NCBI GenBank assembly: GCA_033030425.1
Contig: JAUFSD010000014.1
Location: 496,001-560,000, forward strand
DNA length: 64,000 nucleotides
Direction: 5' to 3'
Source of the DNA: Verpa conica
Taxonomy: Eukaryota > Ascomycota > Pezizomycetes > Pezizales > Morchellaceae
A program made the translations under genes and the position numbers. The notes under the pieces are model-generated. The model was not told where the DNA came from. It ran no database searches and saw nothing but the letters and a program-made list of their open reading frames with translations. Of the stretch, positions 29,418 to 39,205 are shown one piece after another (the stretch's first letter is position 1; every line of letters starts with the position of its first letter).

Positions 29418-32133
29418 ATGAATTCTACTCCTGGTTCACCCAGTTCTCTCAGTTCTCTCACCTCTCTCAGTTCTCCTACTCCTCCCGGTTCACCTATTCC
29501 TCCCGGTTCACCTATTCCTCCTGGTTCACCTATTCCTCCCGGTTCACCTTACAATTCACCCACTCTTCCTGATTCCTCTACTGTACCAGATAGCTTCTAC
29601 TACAACAGTAGAGACAACTCCAATAGGGTTAAGCATTATATTGATACTGGGGCTTTTACCAGACAGAGTCTTCCATATCCTATGCCTAGAGGAAGTTCTC
29701 TAGAAGCTGAGATTGAGAAAATTTTTGTTGCGTGGCAGGAGACTAGAAAGGATGAAACTGTTTTACGGTCTCCTATTTCATATAATCTCTTGCTGGAGAG
29801 ATCTAAAGGAGAATCAGGACTTATGCCAGAGATTGCTGATTTCACAGAAGTGATTAGGGCGCCAGGGTGAGTCTTGGTGTGACTCATGCAAGGAAGGAGG
29901 TAGGGTAACCGGTGTCGGGGAGAAGGACAAAGGCATTATAGAAAGTGGGGATTTTTGTGTATAAATAGGGAGCGTTGCTCCCTCTCTGTAATAGTTTTTC
30001 TCTTCTTTCTTTACGCAACGTTTCTTATGCCGCGACCGAGCTTCGCTCGGTCACGGCTACCACCATCGGTTCCCCCATTCTCACCACTCTAGAGTTATAG
30101 CAAACCTTCGGGCGCGCTGAGACTCCATCTTACGGCAATACTGGGCACGTAGGACGGGAGTTGTTGAAGCAAACCTTCGGGCGCGCTGTAGCCTCTTTGT
30201 CGACCCAAACTTCGTTCAGGTGCCCTTCGGGGAAGTTGCGTCCACCTGCTCCCATTACCTCCGGATTTCACACTGCCAGTCTCTGTAAGCCTAGCGCTGG
30301 AACCTCTGTCAAAGTCCTCCGGAAACCCTCTCCATTCCATTTGGTTTGGATGAGCCCTTACTCGTTGCCTTCGGGCATTCACCATGATGTTGGAGGTATC
30401 TCACCCGAGAACCAATCTCCCCACCACCAGTGAGCGGGCAGTCCCCCTCAACAACACTTTATTTTACCGGACCAGGTAGACTCGATTCTCCAGGTCCTTT
30501 ATTACATATAAACACTTTCTCCGACCGGAGAAAGTGCTTCACTTGACAGTTGGTCGACATCCGAGATCACCAACCCCCCCTCTACCTCAACGGCATACCG
30601 AATGACACCGGCCCCATGCCTCACACTACCATACTTCGGCTCCGTCCGAGCCCCTAACCTTCTTTACACCTTCGTTCTTTTCCCCTTTTCACCAGATTAT
30701 GTGACCGTGTCCGCTTCGGCGGGGGTAGAACATTTTCCTTGGTACCGGAGCTCCCCTAGGATGATTATAGCCTTGAGCTATAGGACGACTGGACCGGATT
30801 ACACGCCAGGAATCAGCCTCTCTCGTTACTACGTCGTTGGATCGGTGGATTAGTGCTAGGAGAGTTGGGATGGGTTTATACTTGGTTTACTACATGTTCT
30901 TTCTTTGGTGTCGCTTAGTTAGTTCTATGTATTACGTTCTTTGTTGAGGTCCCTCTATGCGTTTAGTTCATAGATACCCGTTCGCTCATTTTTGTTATCG
31001 GTACTCGATACCGATAGTTAGTTAGTTAGTTAGTTCGTGCCACCTAGTGGCTTACCTAGTGGCCCTCGGGGCTAGAAGGGAATCAATATACTTTACTTTA
31101 CTTTACTTTCTTCAGTTAGATTCAATACAAACTTCTTTCTTCGCTGCCTCTCTGCTGCTCCATCGCTACGCGATCGCTGAAACCACCTCTTACTTCACAA
31201 ACCCTTGGTATTTTGCTTGTAACGGGTAGTTACCTTGCCATTGAGTTAGTTGTATCCTGTGGCCACGCTGTCCTCACGCTGCCCCCTTGAAAGCTGAGTA
31301 TGAGAAAGCTATCAAAAGCTTTACTTGGTGTTCTTCGAGCTTGGGAACCTTAGAGATTAAAGATAAGAGAGGGCATCTTTTGGGATATCAGTTCAAAATT
31401 CCTCAGAATCTTTTAGAGACTTTGAAGGAATCTGATTCCATGTTGCCTGTGAAAGCAGCTAGGAAGCAAGGAAGTGGAGGACAAGTTGAGGCACGAGGAG
31501 TTTATGACAATAGGCATTATGCTGTTTGGGCAGACTATAGCAAGAGGATTAGACAGTAAAGAGATGGAGAAAGATGAGCCAGCTGCTGGGAATTGGATTG
31601 CTACGAATAATGATTTATTCAAAGCTATGACTCACGAACTGAGGATGATTGCTCCAGATCAGTATGTGAGGCTTACTGGCAATATTGGTAAGTTTATGAA
31701 GAGGTTTACTAATAAAGCTGGTGAGCCTTTGAAGCCAGTTGCAGGAGCGTGGCATGGTGTTTGTATTAATAGAGGGCAGACTGGTGATGTGTCTTCTAGC
31801 CATCAAGATTGGATGGATCTGCCTAGTTCCTACAATGCAGTTGCACCGTATGGAGATGGCTTTACTGGAGGGGACTTGATTTTATGGCAGTTGAAGATGA
31901 GAATTCAGTTGTCTATTGGGGAGGGATTTATGTTTATGGGAAGTATAATTGCTCATAAAGTGACTGATATTACAGGAGGCGTGAGAAACAGTATTGACTT
32001 GTTTGCTCACAAGAGTACTTTTGCTGTTCTGGATAGGTATAATGAGAGAAATGGAAGAGGGAGATATGGGAAAAAGGCGGGAGAGCTTAGAATGGAAAAA
32101 GGAAGGAATGAAAAGAAAAAAAAGAATAGATAG
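29418..32133 (+). pseudogene. TET/JBP-like 2-oxoglutarate/Fe(II) oxygenase gene, split
   Basis: Part one (29418 to 29839) has a Pro/Ser-rich repeat start (SPIPPGSPIPPGS) and then VKHYIDTGAFTRQSLPYP. The R unit (29840-31292) splits it with duplication GCTGA. Part two resumes at 31298 in register and runs to 31559; a frameshift near 31540 moves coding to the frame 31474-32133. The C-terminal domain has SSHQDWMD (HxD iron ligands), then GDGFTGGDLILWQL, GEGFMFMGSIIAHKVTDITGG and VRNSIDLFAH. The second His (IIAH) and the Arg after GG fit the third iron ligand and the 2-oxoglutarate-binding residue of double-stranded beta-helix oxygenases. The spacing resembles the fungal Tet_JBP-like family, often transposon-linked. 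A basic tail follows. The family call is from motif pattern only. Confidence 0.65.
29840..31292 (+). mobile_element. R unit, copy 1 (undescribed 1.45 kb insertion)
   Basis: 1453 bp, starting TTTCACAGAA and ending CCCTTGAAA, flanked by the perfect 5 bp duplication GCTGA (29835-29839 and 31293-31297). The termini form a short inverted repeat TTTCA/TGAAA. It has a TATA box (TATAAATA at 29960-29967) and a GGGAGCGTTGCTCCC palindrome just after it. Repeated CTTCGGGCGCGCTG words follow. Near its 3' end is a LINE-like double hairpin with an (ACTTT)n tract (about 31045-31110). No substantial coding frame was found; a reverse-strand frame conserved with copy 2 (30095-30385) has no recognised domain. 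Copy 2 lies at 38862-45983. The 5 bp duplications suggest integrase-type insertion, possibly as a solo LTR with atypical ends. Confidence 0.85.
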
Positions 32134-32806
32134 GGAGAATGAGACAGAGAAATGAGAAAAGAGAGAGGCAAAGTGCATTGGGATTGATTAAAGGGAAGTG
32201 TGAGGGTTAGTTTTGTTTGCTTTATATTTTTTGTTTTCTTTCTCTACTATGTAACAATTGCAATTGCAATTTTTTGCACGATACTATTATTGGTATAAGT
32301 ACTTTTGATATGACTATTATTACAACTACGAGAACAATACCAGCATGAGAAACACGAACACTACTACTACAAACCCTAGTATTGCTACTACTACAGCTAC
32401 CGGAGTCATAAAGCTAACACAACAACTGTATTAATGGAGCAGCTATACTATCAGATTCATGATGCTACCAGATCTACCGTACTACCAAACTCACTATACT
32501 ACCACCATTCAACCAAACCACCAAGCTACCAGCTCTACAACGCTACCAGATCCACAACGTTGTCAGATCCGCAAAACTACCAGATTCACAACGCTCCCAG
32601 ATTCACAACGCTACCAGATTCACAACGCTACCAGACTTCCCACTTCTATCACTCAATTGGAGTTACTTAGCTGCCGGAGCTATCACGCTGCCAGAGCCAC
32701 CACCACGCTGCCAGAGCCACCATGCTGCCAGAGCCACCACTATTCTACCGCTACTATTAGTTTCATTCACTATAATAGCTATATCAATACATGATAGATT
32801 TAATAC
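32134..32806. repeat. Intergenic region with short tandem repeats
   Basis: 32330-32430 is rich in ACTACTACA-type triplets. From about 32440 to 32640 runs a repeat of roughly 18 bp built on CTACCAGATTCACAACG. From 32680 to 32740 CTGCCAGAGCCACCA is repeated. Open frames here are repeat-derived and are not considered genes. Confidence 0.6.
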
Positions 32807-33825
32807 TTAAATAAGTGTTAAAGATTCAAGACGTTTATACTCTTCAATAGCTTCTTGGTCAGCTTTAATAGCTATAGGATCGAATGAGCTAATAGCTATA
32901 TCCCTCCACCGTCTGGCTCTACTTATTGCCGTATAGGCTTGACCAACACTAAAGATTGTGGCATCTAATGTCAAGCAGATTCTATTCAATGACAAGCCTT
33001 GCGTTTTATGGATAGTAAGTGCAAAAGCATTTTGAATTGGTAGCTGGGTGCAAGAATATGCAATGCCATTGTGGTGGAAATATACGGTGTGCAGCTGTAT
33101 TTCTACCATCTATATTTCAGTGCGTATTAATAAGTAAGTCTATCAAGCTTTAATACTTATATAAATTGATTTGAAGTACTTACACGTATGCCTTCTATAG
33201 TAGGGAATGCTACTGTTGGCAACCCATTATCTCTCAACTCTACGATAACACTACAAGTGCCATTTGATATTCCCAAAGCCATTATCATGTTATTAAGAAA
33301 CATGACTTTAGCACCCGGTACACAAACCACTTCAGCAGGATAGTTAGTACCCATTTTGAATGTGTGAGAGTTCTGACTTCCTTCTAGCTGACTTCCTTCT
33401 TCACGGTCTATTGCATATTGTATATGTTTTTGACTGTCCGGTAAAGAGTCAAGCAAAAGACTATTAATACTTGTAGCTGTTTGGCGGAGAGATACTAAGT
33501 GGGTAGTAAGATAGGTTTGATCTCGTGTTTGAAAGCTTTGGATCTTTTGATTGATAAGTTGTTGGCTATGAGGGCTAATATAACCAAAGCGGAGATCATT
33601 TAGGAGCTGAAAAAAGTCCAAGTCTTCATTCTGACGGATAGAGGTTTTCAGAAACAGAGGGCTAAAGAGTTTCCAGAGACTGAAGTGAAAGACTTTTAAG
33701 CCGGTAACTGGTGGAAGCTGCAAGAGATCTCCTAGACAGATAACATGGATATTGCCAAAAGGTCTAATATTGTTGTGAAGATAGGCAAATAAAGAGGATA
33801 CAAATTCAAAAAGGTCTGTGTTAAA
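32807..33825 (-). pseudogene. PIF1-like helicase fragment, copy 2, with intron
   Basis: The reverse-strand frame begins within NTDLFEFVSSLFAYLHNN and includes VICLGDLLQLPPVTG. It runs to IEGIR, where a GTAAGT donor (33183) and an ATATAG acceptor (33110) define a 74 bp intron. After splicing it continues MVEIQLHTVYFHHNG to the last helicase motifs: ALTIHKTQGLSLNRICL and AYTAISRARRW. These are the C-terminal motifs of SF1B PIF1/RecD-type helicases. The N-terminal half, with P-loop and DEIS motif, is missing, cut at 33826 by the inverted repeat arm. Copy 1 has the same intron donor. It likely derives from a Helitron, but Rep was not seen. Confidence 0.75.
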
Positions 33826-34260
33826 CCTAATAAAAATCGTGTGGGTGGATGAGTGGGTACTGTGAAACACAAACTATGCTCCATTTGTAGTTTATTTCCT
33901 CTTTAGGTTCACAATCAATTTTAGTGTGTTGTATTGTGTCTATGTTACGTACTATTATATAGTAGGTATACCTATTGCATTGCTATATATATTGGTACAA
34001 TTACTTTTATACAGTTGATTCAATATATACATACTAAGAGCAAACAATACAATTAGAATAGAAGTCTAACTTACAATCTTCTAATACTCCTTATCAACAG
34101 TAGACTTTACGTTCATTCTAAAACTACATCTATTAGCTATACTCCCTATTCCATACCGTCAAAATGAGACTCCCGATACAATCACATAAGAGTTGATAAT
34201 AACCCTAACCCTATCAGAGCCTCTAACAACAATGAATGACGTATATAAAGTAATTACATG
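33826..34260. repeat. Left arm of a long inverted duplication
   Basis: About 435 bp present in reverse complement at 36033-36123 plus 37315-37665 (the right arm, split by a Gypsy LTR). Shared landmarks are the word for a CCCACTCATCCAC motif at the outer edge and GAATGACGTATATAAAG at the inner edge. The outer edge in both arms reads GGTTTA toward the flank. Confidence 0.75.
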
Positions 34261-34994
34261 CATATACATCAGCAAAAGACTAATAGTGTCCCGGGTACTA
34301 CCAGGGACTCCCGGGGACCACTGGGACCCCCGGGACTCCACCCGATCCCGAGGTAGATGCTGGTGCCCCAGGGACATAGGTGCGTGTCCCGGGGGTGTCC
34401 CAGAGACGGGGCATATGGGTCCCAGGAGGGTCCCGGGGACGGCACATATGTGGTCCCAGGAGCGTACCAGGACAGTCCCAGGGACACTTCAGGACTGCTT
34501 GGGAACGCCATAGGACTGCTTAGAGACTGCTTAGGGGACTCTCGATTCTGTCACTTTCATGTCTCTTTTTGTCATGACTTTTGCAATCGAATATATTTGG
34601 TCAATGTATCCTATATAGTCTATGTACAATAAATCTCTACACACCCCCCCCCCTGCTTGCTGCCCTACCTGCTGCTTGCTTGCTGCCCCCCCCCCCACCT
34701 GCTTCCCCCCCTGCTTGCTGCCCCCCCTGCTTGCTGCCCCCCCTGCTTGCTGCCCCCCCTCTGCTTGCTTGCTGCTGCTGCTGCTGCTGCCCGTGGGGCC
34801 TGCTTCTCGAGTCCTAATTAACGCGTCAGACATAGTCGGACTGTGGCCAGACAAGGAGTAAACGTACCGTAACAGGTAGGTTGTTCGCTCTATATGGAGG
34901 GATCTGCTTGGTCTCTGCCAGGGGGTTGCTCCTGCTGTTGCTCCTGCTGCTGCTGCTGCTGCGGCGCGTGGGGTCCTAATCGACGCGTCAAACA
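34261..34994. repeat. GC-rich degenerate repeats between the inverted arms
   Basis: 34290-34520 is a degenerate array of GTCCCGGGGAC / CCCAGGGAC words. 34645-34765 is a C-run array with the unit CCCCCCTGCTTGCTG. TGC triplet runs lie at 34770-34790 and 34930-34960. Around 34850-34900 a reverse copy of the unit from the 47.7-48.9 kb array occurs (TAGGTTGTTCGC). No gene is supported. Confidence 0.6.
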
Positions 34995-35612
34995 TGTTAT
35001 TTTTTTCGAGATTCTCAGTCTGTCTTTCTTTGTTTGTATAACATTTCATCTCCATTTGCTACATTTCATTACGACGGCAGTTCTGATTGTTTTTCTTGAT
35101 ACATTTTTACATTTATTACATTTTTACATAACTATTAATGTTTACCAAAAGGTCGCATACCTTATTACTTACATGTATTGCGCCATTTGTTATGAGTCAT
35201 ATTTTGTTGCGCTCATTTATGTTTACTCAACACACCAGTTTGCTTACAAGCATTGTATTACTCATTTCTTTTGGTTACCTTTACTTTGTTACGGTTTTCA
35301 GGGTCAAACGGCGTTCCCACCTCGGTTTTCACATAGTTATCTCGGTTGGAGGATAAAGGACTTTTCTGTATAAATAGCAGGCCGTTCTCCCTCTTTCTGG
35401 GACAACAATTCTCTAGACATAGACAACAATCTACTACGCTATCTTGTTTGGTATTACATGCTCAGAATTCTCGCTTGCCTGTTCTTTATAGTAATAGTTT
35501 ATTCTGTTGCTACCACCCACTCTTTGGCTTTACGCTTCTTTCTGTGCATCGTACCTGTAGAGTTATACCATTAGGACTCACGTCCTAAGCTGTTACTCCG
35601 CTATTCTTCACA
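34995..35612 (+). repeat. Solo Copia LTR, no duplication
   Basis: 618 bp forward Copia LTR. The flanks (AAACA on the left, GAATC on the right) do not match, so it may come from recombination between two elements or the flanks have been rearranged. Nothing is recognised in 35613-36032 beyond AT-rich sequence. Confidence 0.88.
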
Positions 35613-36032
35613 GAATCCACCAACACCAGTAACAGAGAGAACTCTCCCAATAAAAGTGAAATAAATTGGCATAGTGGAAATATACGTACCAATATTGGAT
35701 AGATATACTGAAAAAAGGGAGAATAGAGGTTTCGTTGGGAGGAATAGAGGAATTGAAGTTGATCTGGGATACTCAAGAGATCAGGAGTGGACGGAGATCA
35801 GGGAAGTTTAATAGTGGAGAAAAACCTTAAAGCATATACTTAAAATAGATAAAACTGTGTCTAATTGTCTCTGCGGTATATAATCTCTCGGTGTAAGTAT
35901 CTACGTCATTACAATTAGTATTTGGTATAGTTTCAACGCCACCAACAATTCATCACAATGTATGATCTCATAGCTACTATAAAAAGAACTCCATGTTATA
36001 CTGGCGTTCATGAAAAACAGGTTTTAGACAAT

Positions 36033-37665
36033 TCATTTGAAATGTATGCATGTAATTACTTTATATACGTCATTCATTGTTGTTAGAGGCTCTGACAGGG
36101 TTAGGGTTATTATCAACTCTTATTGTAAAACTGGCCTATACAATTGTCCAGGCTACGTTCTTGTGAAATTGGCCTATACAATTGTCCAGGCTACGTCCCG
36201 TCAAGCTTAGAGTTCAGTCCGAAGGTATAAGATACCAAATACCAAGGTCTCCTCAGTCAACGGTAGTAGTTGTTCCCTTAAATCGCACAAGAGAGTTATG
36301 AACTACGATATCGTCAAGACTCACTAGAGTTGGTTAGATAAAGAGGAAAGTTGTTCAGTTGAAGCTTCGAAAGTCACAAGCGAACTGTTTGAAATAAAGT
36401 TATAAGGTAGTTCGATAGATTCAAATATATTGATAAGACTTGTTCTTCCCGTTGATGTTCTGGTAAAGAGACAAATCTGCCGACTATTTTATATACCGCG
36501 GTTTGGGCTCGCGGATTTATTCTAAATCCTAATACAAATGCCTGAGAACCCCCAAAGACCCTGAAAACCTGCCAAGCAATCACGCCATACAATACAAATC
36601 TTACAACACAGTCAAAACACCAATACAAATACACTCCCCCATACTTATACAAATCCCGACCAGTCCAAGCACTTTGTCCCAGCCCTATTGTCTATTCTAG
36701 TCAAGCCCGAAGGTGTACTAGAGTAATGCAATCATGTAAAGCTGTTAGTGAACCAATCTGTACTCTGCGGACGGGCCAATAAGTGTACTAACCACCGTAT
36801 CTGTTCCATCCTTGCATGTTCCCTCATGGCAGAGAGTCACCAAAGCCCTTTGGTACTAATCAGCAAGCAGTACTGGGAAGCGGGGCCTTCCTTCATACCG
36901 TTAGTTTGTCAAGAAACATGCCCCGACTGGCGGAGGGCACAACTCCGTCAGTTCTTATCCGATTTCCCCGATTCTTTTGCCAGTCAGCTCCAAATCATGC
37001 CCTCTCATATACTCTCCGGATTTGGTTCGGACGGACGAATTTTCCTGACGCTCCAGGGGTTACTTTTGGGGTCCAAAGCTTGTATTTTTATTATGCATTT
37101 ACAGCAACTCTGAAGGGCCCCCCCAGCACCCGGTAGGTGGCACAGTGGGGCGCCCTGCAGGAGATAGCCGCCAGCAATAATACTCACACGTGCTTCTCCC
37201 CAAACTCCTGTTACGTTTAGGAAACGAACAAGGGATTAAGTTACCTAGATAGTCAAACAAGTGGTCTTCATGGTTCCCAGAATACTCCTCTTATCAGGTG
37301 CCTACAACACTTATGCAATTGTATTGGGAGTCTCATTTTGACGGTATGGAATAGGGAGTATAGCTGATAGATGTAGTTTTAGAATGAACGCAAAGTCTAC
37401 TGTGGATAAAGAGTATTAGAAGATTGTAAGTTAGGCTTCTATTCTAATTGTATTGTTTGCTCTTAGTATATATATTGAATCAACTGTATAAAAGTAATCG
37501 TACCAATATATATAGCAATGCAATAGGTATACCTATTATATAATAGTACGTAACATAGACACAACACACTAAAATTGATTGTGAACCTAAAGAGGAAATA
37601 ACCTACAAATGGAGCATAGTCTGTGTTTTACAGTACCCACTCATCCACTCACACAATTTTTATTC
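36033..37665. repeat. Right arm of the long inverted duplication, split by an LTR
   Basis: Reverse complement of 33826-34260, interrupted by the Gypsy solo LTR at 36124-37309. The arm is continuous once the LTR and one CTTAT are removed. Sequence from 37666 to 37832 is unrecognised. Confidence 0.75.
36124..37309 (-). repeat. Complete Gypsy solo LTR (reverse)
   Basis: 1186 bp, TGTAAAACTGG...CCTACAACA, flanked by the perfect 5 bp duplication CTTAT (36119-36123 and 37310-37314). This defines the full LTR of the Gypsy family in the window. It has TATATAAAAT in its sense strand, a partial internal duplication of the GCCTATACAATTGTCCAGGC end, and the block shared with family C. Confidence 0.93.
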
Positions 37666-37832
37666 GGTTTAATTCCATTATTTCCTTGGATCTTTTATAT
37701 CCAAGGATTTCACCGAAGAATCATTGTCGCCGTCCAAGTTCTCGCCGTCATTTCTTTACTCCGTTGAAAACGCAACCAAAGCCCCCGCCGTACCCCGTCA
37801 CCTAGGTACCCTCCCCAAGCACCGCCGCTACA

Positions 37833-38194
37833 TAAGCATTGTATTACTCATTTCTTTTGGTTACCTTTACTTTGTTACGGTTTTCAGGGTTAAACGGCGT
37901 TCCCACCTCGGTTTTCACATAGTTATCTCGGTTGGAGGATAAAAAACTTTTCTGTATAAATAGCGGGCCGTTCTCCCTCTTTCTGGGACAGTAATTCTCT
38001 AGACATAGACACCAATCTACTACGCTATCATGTTTGGTATTACATGCTTAGACCCGTCGCTTGCCTGTTCTTCATAGTAATAGTTTATTCTGTTGCTACT
38101 ACCAATTCACTGGCTTTACGCTTCTTTGCATTGTACCTGTAGAGTTATACCATTAGGACTCACGTCCTAAGCTGTTACTCCGCTATTCTTCACA
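37833..38194 (+). repeat. Copia LTR fragment, 5'-truncated
   Basis: The last 362 bp of a Copia LTR, including TATAAATA and the TTAGGAC hairpin. The left edge is abrupt in unrelated sequence; the right edge abuts an R fragment. Confidence 0.85.
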
Positions 38195-38481
38195 CCCTTA
38201 CCTCTCTGCCAGAGGATTGTCCGTATCTAGCTTTGGCTAGGGAAAAGATTACGGCGCCGGGAAACGGGAGCTCTCGTCTGTGAGGAGCTGTTCATTACTT
38301 GCACCGTGATGTTAGTGAACCTCACTTGGGACCCGATACACTTCCCGGGATTCAAGCCTATCGACATGAAACGCCAGATTGGAAAACGTTTTTGGAAGAG
38401 CAAGAGTTGTTTATTATTTGGTTACATGTCCTTTCTTTGGTGTCGCTTAGTTAGTTCTATGTGTTCCTTCTTTGATGTTGT
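38195..38481 (+). repeat. R unit fragment (copy 3)
   Basis: Matches the interior of R copy 2 at about 45348-45620 (CTCTGCCAGAGGATTGTCCG through TTTGGTGTCGCTTAGTTAG). It is truncated on the left by the Copia LTR fragment and on the right by the Gypsy LTR. Confidence 0.8.
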
Positions 38482-39205
38482 TGTTGTAGGCACCTGATAA
38501 GAGGAGTATTCTGGGAACCATGAAGACTACTTGTTTGACTATCTAGGTAACTTAGTCCCTTGTTCGCTTCTTAAACGTAACAGGGTTTGGGGAGAAGCAC
38601 GTGGAGTATTATTGCTGGCGGCTATCTCCTGCAGGGCGCCCCACTGTGCCACCCACCGGGTGCTGGGGGGGCCCCTCAGAGTTGCTGTAAACGCATAGTA
38701 AAAACACAAGCTTTGGACCCAAAAATAACCCCTGGAGCGTCAGGAAAATTCGTCCGTCCAAACCAAATCCGGAGGGTATATGAGAGGGCATGATTTGGAG
38801 CTGACTGGTGAAAGAATCAAGGAATCGGATAAGAACTGACGGAGTTGTGCCCTCCGCCAGTTTTCACAGAATGATCGGGGACGCCAGGGTGAGTCTTGTT
38901 GTGACTCATGCAAGGAAGGAGGTAGGGTAACAGGTGTCGAGGATGAGGACAAAGGCCTTGTATAGGTGGGGATTTTTTGTATAAATAGGGAGCGTTGCTC
39001 CCTCTCTGTAATAGTTTTTCTTTTCTTCTTCACGCAACGTTTCTTGATCGTTAGGGACAAAATACTTCGGAAATCACTCTAAGCGACGGTTACACACACC
39101 AAAATCTTTTATTTTCATAACTTCAGACAACTTCCCCGCTTTAGTTCCATCAACGTTCCTCTTCAACGCTATCAAATAGCTTGAAGACATTACACGACAG
39201 ACACC

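Noticed and set aside
30095..30385. Reverse-strand frame in R conserved with 44708-45046 (HPNQM.WRGFPEDFDRGSSARL)
   Set aside because: Both R copies are recent relatives, so nucleotide similarity alone keeps it open; no domain, and the two copies diverge after 50 residues.
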